From Hyphomicrobiales bacterium (GTDB lineage: Bacteria; Pseudomonadota; Alphaproteobacteria; Rhizobiales; MH13): a stretch of DNA of 64,000 nt. The translations under genes were made by a program, and so were the position numbers. Every line of letters starts with the position of its first letter. Position 1 is the stretch's first letter. This document shows positions 52,978 to 60,261 of this stretch, piece after piece. The stretch spans positions 124,001 through 188,000 of the forward strand of contig JAEPOK010000003.1 of NCBI GenBank assembly GCA_017642935.1. The letters run 5' to 3'. The notes beneath the pieces were generated by a model, which saw only the letters and a list, made by a program, of their open reading frames with translations, did no database searches and was not told the origin of the DNA.

Positions 52978-53087
52978 GGGTCTCATCCTTTCGGCGCTTT
53001 ATAAGGGTGGACCGCACTGTTGGGTCCTCAACGCGCTGGGCATCGCTCTTTGAGCCAGCGTTGAAGGGTATATAGCACCACTTATTG

Positions 53088-53115
53088 TGCATTGCAACAT
53101 TTCTTTTGCATCGCA
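53088..53115. promoter_or_regulatory. Two TGC-N3-GCA sites upstream of the phasin gene
   Basis: TGC-ATT-GCA at 53088-53096 and TGC-ATC-GCA at 53107-53115 lie upstream of phasin 1 (reading right to left), about 110-140 bases before its start. In Paracoccus the PHA regulator PhaR binds TGC-N3-GCA-type sites. A third copy (TGC-ACT-GCA) is at 52136-52144, near the tRNA-His gene. PhaR itself is not in this window. Confidence 0.45.
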
Positions 53116-53165
53116 CAAACACGGATCGATTTTTGCCATGAGCCAGTTGATCGAGTTGACCAACG

Positions 53166-53187
53166 AAAAAGGGCGCCGAAGCGCCCT
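53166..53187 (-). terminator. Terminator of the second phasin gene
   Basis: Stem GGGCGC/GCGCCC (53171-53176 with 53181-53186) with a four-base loop, then a reverse-strand T-run (complement of 53166-53170). It starts 26 bases after the stop of the second phasin gene. Confidence 0.85.
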
Positions 53188-53212
53188 AAATTCTTGCCAT
53201 GGGATGAGGATG

Positions 53213-53593
53213 TTACGGCTTCATGCTGTCGGCAGCGTCCTTGGCAACCGCCGTCATCTTATCACCCATATCCTTGGTCTGCCGCGTCACGGCTTCCATC
53301 TGCTGGCGCATATAGGTGGCCTGCAGTTCCATCAGTTCTTGGGCATCTTTGGCGCGCACCATCTTCTGCGCCAGTTCGAACGCGCTGGTCACCTGGTCCT
53401 CGGCAAAGGCCATCGCGTCCTTCTGCATGTCGGCTCCGGTCGCCTGCGCGTTTGAAGCACTGTCTTCCATCTTGCCGACGGCCGACTGGGCGTTGGACAT
53501 GAAGGTGTCAAAGGCCTTGCGCGCTTGCGAAACGCTCTGATCGGCGAAATCACGCATCGCCTCGGGAACTTCTAACTTGGGTGGCGTCGTCAT
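53213..53593 (-). CDS. Small phasin family protein, 126 residues
   Basis: The 126-residue protein shares the helical phasin pattern (PEAMRDFADQSVSQARKAFD, then AFELAQKMVRAKDAQELMEL, with MRQQMEAVTRQTKDMGDKM). It is shorter than the neighbour at 52471 and lacks its Lys/Ala head. It probably binds PHA granules too. CGGAG six bases before ATG 53593 fits. The two phasin genes are in tandem with 235 bp between them, each with its own terminator, so they can be separately regulated. Confidence 0.9.
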   Translation of the reverse strand: MTTPPKLEVPEAMRDFADQSVSQARKAFDTFMSNAQSAVGKMEDSASNAQATGADMQKDAMAFAEDQVTSAFELAQKMVRAKDAQELMELQATYMRQQMEAVTRQTKDMGDKMTAVAKDAADSMKP

Positions 53594-53827
53594 GGCTGGC
53601 TCCGTTTTTCGCCTGTCCTGAAAAGGGGTTCGCTTGTTGTACTCAATCTCGTCTTTTACCGCATCCCCGCAGAACTGCTAAGAGCGAAGGGACAATCAGG
53701 ACGGCCGTTTACCCTAATTTGGATCGGTTCGGGCCAGCGGCGATGGTGCGTGGACTCGGGCCGCGCTTCACCATTATGAAGAAAGTGTAAATTTCGGCGC
53801 TTCGCCAACATGTGTCATTCAGGTGCC

Positions 53828-56800
53828 ATGAGCCACGACGACCCGGCCCTTCACGATTTGCGCGCTCAGGCCGCGCAGCTCATCGACCCGCACGATTCAC
53901 GCCCCGCCTGGGTGTGGAGTGGTGACGGCTCGACGCTGATCTGGGCGAATGAGGCAGGGCTCGAATCCTTGGAATTGGAATCCTTGCAGGGCGTTGAGGT
54001 CGCGCCATCTGCCCCTGCCATGCGATCCCTCCAAGCTGTTGCGCGCACGCAAGTCGGGCTTGGCGGTCGTGGCCGGATCGAAATCCTGCGCGTCAATGCC
54101 GGTGGCCATCAGGAAACGCTTGTGGCGACCTGCCGCGCTGTGACGCTCGGCGATAATGTTGCCGTGCTTGCGCTTGGAAACGCCAGCCGAACCCGAACAG
54201 TGCCGGCGGTGGACCCTGTTGCCGACGAACCAGACAGTGAGCAGGCGCGCGAACCGGCGAGCATAGAAAGCCCGGCCGACCAACCGGCAGTCGAGTTCGC
54301 AGAGTCCGAGCCGGAGCCAGCCTTTACGTTGGACATCACCAGCCCGTCGTTTGATGCGCCAACCGAGACTCCCGATGCTCCTGCAACTGAAGACGCTGAT
54401 CCTGATGCAGTCGATATTGAGGAAACCTCGGTATCCGCCCGACCAGATTTCACGTTCAAGCCGCGCTCGCGCCCGCATCGCTTCTCGTTCATGGTGAACC
54501 AGAACGGCAGGGTCGAAGACCTTTCAAGCGGACTGGCTGACGCTGTTGGCACCGAGACCGCCATCAGCAATGGTGAGGTCGCGACTGAGGCGTTGCTCGC
54601 CCAGCTCGGCGACCTACCGGCGGCTGTCTTTCACGGGATCGATGAGCGGCGTCGGTTCAGCGAGCATGACGTGCTCTGGCCGATCACCGGCCATGATCTG
54701 GTCGCGCCGGTGCGGCTTTCGGCGTTTGACGAGGATGATGGGCGGCTGCGTGTCTTTGGCACCGTTCTAACCGGTAAGGCATCACCCGCGGCACCAGCCG
54801 AGCCGGCTTCCGAAACGGAAGACGAGCCGCACAAGGCTCCAGAGCCAGTGACCGCGCTTGCGGTCGAACCGCTGAGCTACAGCGGGGCGGAGGCAGCCGG
54901 ACTTGTTGCCGAACCTGCGGCGTCGGACGCGAGCATCGAAGAGAGCGGCGCCGCGCAATCGGTGCGCACTGTTACGGCATTGGACGCTTTGCCGATGGAC
55001 GAGGACTCTGCGGAAGCTGCTGGGTTGTTCGCCAGTGAGCCGGACATGCCAGCTGACGAACCAGATGCTTCACCGACAATAGCAACAACCGCGCAGGTGC
55101 CCGGTGGCGCAACCGTCGCCGCTGCTGCCTCGGCGCTGGCGGCCGGCATCGCAGGCGCGCTCGCGCAACCAACGCCTGAATCAGCAAACCAAGTGCCATC
55201 TGTCCAAGCGATAGATGACAGCCTTGAAACCGACGAGGCAGAAGCGGCAGGGCTTTGGACGGATGAACCGATCCAAGCGCTGAACGAAGAAGATGCTGCC
55301 TCGCGGCACATTTCCGCGCTCACTGACCAGTTGGAGCCGACAGAAGCTGAGGCCGCTGGTCTCTGGGCGACCAACGCGGCGCCGATGGAACCGGAAGACA
55401 CATCCACAACCGATGACGCGTTTCCGGCCGAGACTGTGAATGCCATGCAGGCTGTGGCCGCCGGGATCGCGGCAGGACTTGCAGGCGGCGTGGCCGGCGG
55501 CGTTGCAGGCGCCGAGGATGATACCAATGAGCCAGCGCCCGCGCCGGCTGCAGATCAGCTCGATGATGCTGACCTCAGCAAGCCCGAGCGCCTGACCTTT
55601 CAAGAAATCGCGCGTCGTCTCGGTGCGCGTATCACGGGCCGCGACGGCGAAAATGACGACAGAGGGGCGCAAGCCTTCCATCACGATGCGGCGCACACCG
55701 ACGACCACAGCCCGCCAGGCGCAGTGATCCCGATGGCCGGCGGTGAGAGCCAGATTGCCATCCTTGAAGATGCGCCTGAAACCGCCGATGGGCATCAATT
55801 GAGCAGTGATCAAGACCAAACATCGTCTGAGAACAGCGGTGCGCAGGTTCTGCCATTCACGCGTACCGAACCCAACGCCGAGCGCATGGTGCTCGATCGG
55901 TTGCCGCTGGGCGTGATCATCTATTCAGACGATGGCATCCTTTACGCCAACCACGCCGCGCTCGACCTTTCCGGCCGGCCCAATGTGCCGGCTTTGAAAG
56001 AGCTGGGGCAGATCGAAGCGCTGTTTGCCGACGGGATGGATGAAGGTAACGGCGCGATGACCTTGGTTCGGCCCGATGGCTCGACCCTGCAGGTTACCGG
56101 ACGGGTGCAAAGCGTCCGCTGGGACGGCCAGGCGGCAGCCCTTCTATCCTTGCGCGAACACACGCCTGCCGACAGCGAAACACAAGAAGCTTCGCAGGAT
56201 GCCTCACTGCTCGCCGCTGGCGCTGCTGGTATCGCCACAGGGGCGATTGCCGGCGCCAATGCCAGCGATGGCGCCCTGCCGCTGGTGCGCGCGCGTATCG
56301 GCGAGCTTGAAGCCATCATCGATCTGGCCAGCGACGGCGTTGTGACACTCGATGGCGAGGGCGAGATCAAAGACCTCAATCAGGCAGCGCAGGCACTGGT
56401 CGGGTATGCCGCTGAGGATTTGATCGGTCGTCCGTTCCGCCTGCTCTTTCCCGAAGACAGTCGACAGACCGCGCTCGACTATCTGGAAGACATTGCCGGC
56501 CAAGGGCGCCTGTCGCTGTTTAACGAAGGCCGTGAGCTGGAGTGCATCACCGCCCAAGGTGGGTTGGTGCCGGTGTTCATGACGCTTGGCCGCCTGACCG
56601 ATGATGAACCAGCGACCTATTGCGCTGTGCTGCGCGATCTATCGCCGTTCAAGCAGGCCGAGACCGATCTGGTCGAAGCGCGCAAGGCCGCCGAAGAGGC
56701 GAGCGCGCATAAGTCAGACTTTCTTGCTCGTGTCAGCCATGAAATCCGTACGCCACTGAACGCCGTTATCGGCTTCTCCGAGGTGATGTTGGAAGAGCGT

Positions 56801-57409
56801 TTCGGGCCAGTGGGATCGGAACGCTACCGCCAATATCTGCGCGATATCCACACCTCCGGCGAGCACTTGATGAGCTTGCTCAACGATTTGCTTGATCTGT
56901 CGAAGATCGAAGCGGGCAAAATGGAGCTATCGTTCGGCGAGGTCGATCTCAATGACGTCGTGCAGCAATGCCTGGCGATCATGCAGCCGCAGGCCAACCA
57001 GAGCCGGATTATCGTGCGCACGTCCCTGCCGCTGAGCCTACCCAAGGTCGTGGCCGACATTCGCTCAGTGCGCCAGGTCGTGCTCAATCTGATGTCCAAC
57101 GCGATCAAGTTCACCGACCCGGGTGGGCAGATTATTGTGTCGACGCTCTACGAGCCTTCCGGCGAGGTTTCGCTTCGGGTTCGTGACACGGGGCGGGGCA
57201 TGGACGCTGCCGACGTGGAGTTGGCGCTGGAGCCGTTCCGCCAAGTGCCAACGACGCTGAACCAGGTGATCACCGGCACCGGTCTTGGCCTGCCGCTCAC
57301 CAAAGCTTTGGTGGAGGCTAACCGCGCGCAGTTTGGGCTGGAGTCCACGCCGGGCGAAGGCACGCTAGCCATGATGACCTTCCCCTCGCAGCGGGTTTTG
57401 GCTGAGTAA
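53828..57409 (+). CDS. PdhS-like cell-polarity sensor histidine kinase
   Basis: The 1193-residue protein has an N-terminal part of unknown fold and a long acidic linker. The linker contains four EAAGL motifs near residues 354, 395, 471 and 507, and Ala/Gly-rich segments (AAAASALAAGIAGALA and others). A PAS region follows at about 690-940 (RMVLDRLPLGVIIYSDDGI, then IIDLASDGVVTLDGEGEIKD), then the HisKA domain with the phospho-acceptor His971 in ARVSHEIRTPLNAVIGFS, and the HATPase domain (VLNLMSNAIKFTDPGG, GTGLGLPLTKALVE). Brucella PdhS has this kinase core and acts with DivK in asymmetric division. ATG 53828 is preferred to an ATG 18 bases up. DivK is not nearby. Confidence 0.88.
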   Translation: MSHDDPALHDLRAQAAQLIDPHDSRPAWVWSGDGSTLIWANEAGLESLELESLQGVEVAPSAPAMRSLQAVARTQVGLGGRGRIEILRVNAGGHQETLVATCRAVTLGDNVAVLALGNASRTRTVPAVDPVADEPDSEQAREPASIESPADQPAVEFAESEPEPAFTLDITSPSFDAPTETPDAPATEDADPDAVDIEETSVSARPDFTFKPRSRPHRFSFMVNQNGRVEDLSSGLADAVGTETAISNGEVATEALLAQLGDLPAAVFHGIDERRRFSEHDVLWPITGHDLVAPVRLSAFDEDDGRLRVFGTVLTGKASPAAPAEPASETEDEPHKAPEPVTALAVEPLSYSGAEAAGLVAEPAASDASIEESGAAQSVRTVTALDALPMDEDSAEAAGLFASEPDMPADEPDASPTIATTAQVPGGATVAAAASALAAGIAGALAQPTPESANQVPSVQAIDDSLETDEAEAAGLWTDEPIQALNEEDAASRHISALTDQLEPTEAEAAGLWATNAAPMEPEDTSTTDDAFPAETVNAMQAVAAGIAAGLAGGVAGGVAGAEDDTNEPAPAPAADQLDDADLSKPERLTFQEIARRLGARITGRDGENDDRGAQAFHHDAAHTDDHSPPGAVIPMAGGESQIAILEDAPETADGHQLSSDQDQTSSENSGAQVLPFTRTEPNAERMVLDRLPLGVIIYSDDGILYANHAALDLSGRPNVPALKELGQIEALFADGMDEGNGAMTLVRPDGSTLQVTGRVQSVRWDGQAAALLSLREHTPADSETQEASQDASLLAAGAAGIATGAIAGANASDGALPLVRARIGELEAIIDLASDGVVTLDGEGEIKDLNQAAQALVGYAAEDLIGRPFRLLFPEDSRQTALDYLEDIAGQGRLSLFNEGRELECITAQGGLVPVFMTLGRLTDDEPATYCAVLRDLSPFKQAETDLVEARKAAEEASAHKSDFLARVSHEIRTPLNAVIGFSEVMLEERFGPVGSERYRQYLRDIHTSGEHLMSLLNDLLDLSKIEAGKMELSFGEVDLNDVVQQCLAIMQPQANQSRIIVRTSLPLSLPKVVADIRSVRQVVLNLMSNAIKFTDPGGQIIVSTLYEPSGEVSLRVRDTGRGMDAADVELALEPFRQVPTTLNQVITGTGLGLPLTKALVEANRAQFGLESTPGEGTLAMMTFPSQRVLAE

Positions 57410-57553
57410 CGGTCTCCGGCCGCGCAGGCAAATGGCGATCTGCGATTGCGACTCCGCGATTTGTGCGATGGCCGCCATCTCCTTTAATTTATAACAATTC
57501 CAAAGTGATAGCGTGATTTTGCGGGCAAAGTTTAGAGCCGTTTCAAACTAGAT

Positions 57554-57585
57554 GCGACAAAGTCGCAATTTCTTGCGATTTTTTT
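57554..57585 (+). promoter_or_regulatory. Overlapping hairpins in front of the iron-binding protein gene
   Basis: GCGAC-AAA-GTCGC (57554-57566) overlaps a second stem TCGCAA-TTTC-TTGCGA (57563-57578) that leads into seven T residues (57579-57585). The two stems share GTCGC bases and cannot both form. It could be a plain terminator of the kinase gene at 57409, or an attenuator-like switch for the gene at 57713. The rest of the gap (57410-57712) is AT-rich around 57480-57600 with no convincing gene. Confidence 0.5.
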
Positions 57586-57712
57586 GAAGTTTATATTGAC
57601 CCGCAACTTTTCCTGCGCTTAGCGTTCGGCCGTGGACGATCACCACCGTCCAAATTCCTTGACACAGGCTGGCGGCTGGTACGCTGTCCGGCCCCGAACC
57701 GGAGACTCCCCC

Positions 57713-58750
57713 ATGCTTACATCTTCGCTTCGCAGCGCTGCCTACACAGGCATCGTCGCGCTTGGCATTGTCGGCCTCGCCGCGCCAGCTTTGGCCGATG
57801 GCGAACTGAACCTCTACTCATCACGGCACTATGACACCGATGAGCGGCTCTATTCCGATTTCGAAGAAGCAACCGGGGTCACCATCAACCGCATCGAAGC
57901 AAGTGCCGATGAACTTATTCAGCGGATGGTCAGTGAAGGGGCCAACAGCCCAGCCGATATTCTGATGACAGTCGATGCTGGACGCCTCTATCGCGCTGAC
58001 CAGTTGGGGCTTTTCCAGCCTTATGAATCGGGCACGCTCGACATGCGCGTTCCCTCCTACCTGCGCCACCCTGACGGCCACTGGTATGGATTTTCGCAGC
58101 GCGCCCGTGTCATCTTCTATGCCAAGGATCGCGTCGAAAACCCGCCATTGACGTATCAGGATTTGGCCGACCCGCAGTATGAAGGCATGGTTTGCGCCCG
58201 TTCCTCCGGCAACATCTACATGCTGTCGCTGCTCGCAGCCTTGATCGACCATATCGGCGAAGACGCTGCCGAAGAGTGGGCGGAAGGTTTTTACAGCAAC
58301 TTCGCCCGCCAGCCGGAAGGTGGTGACACCGATCAGCTGCGCGCCCTGGTCTCAGGCGAATGCGACATCGTTGTCGGCAACACCTACTATTTTGCCCGCG
58401 CGATCCGCACCGACGTCAGCGGCCTGTCGGCGGAAGACCAGGAGAATATCGGCTGGGTCTTCCCGAACCAGGAAACCATTGGCACGCATGTCAACATTTC
58501 CGGCGCGGGTATCGCCGCCAACGCTCCGAACCCCGACAACGCCGCGTTGTTCTTGGAGTATCTGGCGAGCGATCAGGCGCAGGAATACTTCTCGGCTGGC
58601 AATGACGAATATCCCGCCGTCATGGGCATCGCTCTGTCGCCGTCGGTCGCCGAGCTTGGCTTGTTCCGCCAGGACACGCTGAACCTGACTGCGCTTGGCG
58701 AGAACCAAGCCCTTGCGCAAGAGATCTACAATCGCGTGGGCTACCCTTAA
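57713..58750 (+). CDS. Fe(3+)-type ABC transporter solute-binding protein (FbpA/IdiA-like)
   Basis: The 345-residue precursor has a signal peptide (AAYTGIVALGIVGLAAPALA) and iron-binding family features: LNLYSSRHYDTDERLYSDFE, GDTDQLRALVSGECDIVVGN with TYYFARA, and GAGIAANAPNPDNAALFLEY. Tyr residues of the FbpA type could bind ferric iron in the periplasm. GGAG about eight bases before ATG 57713 fits; a longer frame upstream starts at TTG/GTG-like codons. Its likely permease lies at 60262-62001 on the opposite strand, and no ATPase is nearby. Confidence 0.9.
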   Translation: MLTSSLRSAAYTGIVALGIVGLAAPALADGELNLYSSRHYDTDERLYSDFEEATGVTINRIEASADELIQRMVSEGANSPADILMTVDAGRLYRADQLGLFQPYESGTLDMRVPSYLRHPDGHWYGFSQRARVIFYAKDRVENPPLTYQDLADPQYEGMVCARSSGNIYMLSLLAALIDHIGEDAAEEWAEGFYSNFARQPEGGDTDQLRALVSGECDIVVGNTYYFARAIRTDVSGLSAEDQENIGWVFPNQETIGTHVNISGAGIAANAPNPDNAALFLEYLASDQAQEYFSAGNDEYPAVMGIALSPSVAELGLFRQDTLNLTALGENQALAQEIYNRVGYP

Positions 58751-58900
58751 GCCGCACCAATGCGGGTGGGGTCGCCCTCTGAAGCGCTTGTCCGGGCGAT
58801 TTCAGTTCGGCGGAACACTTCTCTTCCCATCGGTTAGGCAATCCCCCCGGGACCCCCGAATCCCCCCCGATTGTCTGCGCGGGAACCCCACCAGCAGGAA

Positions 58901-58929
58901 CGGCCAGCACCTAGGTGCTGGCCGTTTTT
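58901..58929 (+). terminator. Terminator of the iron-binding protein gene
   Basis: A perfect 24-bp palindrome (58901-58924) is followed by five T residues (58925-58929). It lies 150 bases after the stop of the binding-protein gene. Confidence 0.87.
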
Positions 58930-58991
58930 GTTTGGGACAATGGCGATACGCACTCACGCGCCGCATAGCCGATACAGGCACCAACTCCTAA

Positions 58992-59054
58992 TATGTGCCC
59001 GATTCGTCACCTTTTATAGGTGACCTTATTGACACGTGACTATTTAGGCACATA
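58992..59054. promoter_or_regulatory. Nested palindromes upstream of the ArsR-SRPBCC gene
   Basis: Outer arms TATGTGCC (58992-58999) and GGCACATA (59047-59054) are exact complements. Inside, GTCACCT (59006-59012) and AGGTGAC (59018-59024) form another exact inverted repeat with a five-base centre. TTGACA at 59029-59034 lies between them and would be a -35 box, leaving little room for a leader. These are good candidates for the operator of the encoded ArsR-type repressor. The outer arm reaches the base before ATG 59055. Confidence 0.6.
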
Positions 59055-59843
59055 ATGGCGGATGTGGACGCGATCTTCAAAGCTCTTGGCGACGAAACTC
59101 GTCGTCAGCTTCTTGATGAACTTCGCCAAAACGACGGGCAAACGCTCGGCGCGCTGGAAGAAGCCATGGCGAGGCATGTGACCATGACCCGCTTTGGGAT
59201 CATGAAGCATTTGAAGGTTTTGGAGGATGCGTCGCTGGTGGTGACCCGCAAGTCGGGACGTTTCAAGCACCACTATCTCAACGTGGTTCCGCTCCAAGAG
59301 GCCATCGACCGATGGATGGAACCGCTTCTTGTGAAGCCTGCCGCCCGAGGGCTGTTGGACCTTAAGGCGCAACTTGAAAGGGACACCGCCATGTCCGATC
59401 CCAAACCCGATTTCGTCATGAGCACGTTCATTCACACAACGCAGGACGCGCTGTGGGACGCCTTGACCGACGCCGACGCCAACCAGCAGTACAACTTCCT
59501 GGCAGGATCCTGCGAGCGGGACGACAATCAACTGATCTATCGCACGCCCGACAATGGGCTGATGCTGATCTGCTCCGAGACCCATCTGGACCCGAAAACG
59601 CGCATTGAGAGTACCTTCGAGCCGCATTGGGCTGGCCCGGATGTAGACCTTGAGCCCTCACGCTTCGTCTACCTGATCGAACCGCAGGCTGAGTTCTGCA
59701 AGCTAACACTGGAGCATTACAACATTCCGGTAGGGCAAGAAGGCGTTGCCGATGGTTGGAATCGCACGCTCGCCGGTCTCAAAACCTGGATGGAAACGGG
59801 CAAAGCCGTGAAATACTCCGACCAAGCCGGAGCGGCCCAATGA
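59055..59843 (+). CDS. ArsR-HTH / SRPBCC (AHSA1-like) fusion regulator
   Basis: The 262-residue protein joins an ArsR-type winged HTH (IFKALGDETRRQLLDELRQN, FGIMKHLKVLEDASLVVTRK) to a C-terminal SRPBCC/AHSA1 lipid-binding-like domain (TTQDALWDALTDADANQQYN, WNRTLAGLKTWMETGKAV). Fused ArsR-AHSA1 proteins are known one-component regulators. ATG 59055 lies at the edge of a palindrome, with no clear SD. The MAPEG gene follows with an ATGA overlap, so this is a two-gene operon. It could sense a hydrophobic ligand; that is inferred from the SRPBCC fold. Confidence 0.88.
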   Translation: MADVDAIFKALGDETRRQLLDELRQNDGQTLGALEEAMARHVTMTRFGIMKHLKVLEDASLVVTRKSGRFKHHYLNVVPLQEAIDRWMEPLLVKPAARGLLDLKAQLERDTAMSDPKPDFVMSTFIHTTQDALWDALTDADANQQYNFLAGSCERDDNQLIYRTPDNGLMLICSETHLDPKTRIESTFEPHWAGPDVDLEPSRFVYLIEPQAEFCKLTLEHYNIPVGQEGVADGWNRTLAGLKTWMETGKAVKYSDQAGAAQ

Positions 59844-60250
59844 GCCTGGAATTTTCGATGCTGCTCCTGGCAACGGTTTTGGTTGCGAGCCTCTGGATCC
59901 CCTACATTATTGGCGTCAACACCTACCCCATCGCCGGGGCTGACCCTTTTGCCCGCCCGCCGGACCTCACCCAGTTTCCCGACTGGGTTCAGCGGGCCAA
60001 TCGGGCCCATCTCAATCTGGTCGAGCAATATGTGCCGTTTGCCGGCGCCATCCTGATGGCCCATTTGCTGGGGGTATCGAGCCTGGCAATTCAAGTTGCG
60101 GCGGTCGCCTTCGTGCTCATGCGCGTTGGCCACGCGCTGGGCATGATCATGGGGTGGGCCAGGATGCCGATCCGGCCGATCCTGTTTACCGCGGGCTATC
60201 TCGCGACGATCATCATCTGCGTTGAAATCGTCCGGCTATCGTTGCGCTAG
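59840..60250 (+). CDS. MAPEG-family membrane protein
   Basis: The 136-residue protein has four membrane helices (LEFSMLLLATVLVASLWIP, FAGAILMAHLLGVSSLAIQ, and others) and the MAPEG phrase RANRAHLNLVEQYVPF. MAPEG proteins include glutathione-dependent enzymes that act on lipophilic substrates. ATG 59840 overlaps the regulator stop as ATGA. It converges on the permease gene, which ends 11 bases away on the other strand. Confidence 0.88.
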   Translation: MSLEFSMLLLATVLVASLWIPYIIGVNTYPIAGADPFARPPDLTQFPDWVQRANRAHLNLVEQYVPFAGAILMAHLLGVSSLAIQVAAVAFVLMRVGHALGMIMGWARMPIRPILFTAGYLATIIICVEIVRLSLR

Positions 60251-60261
60251 ATCGACCTGCC

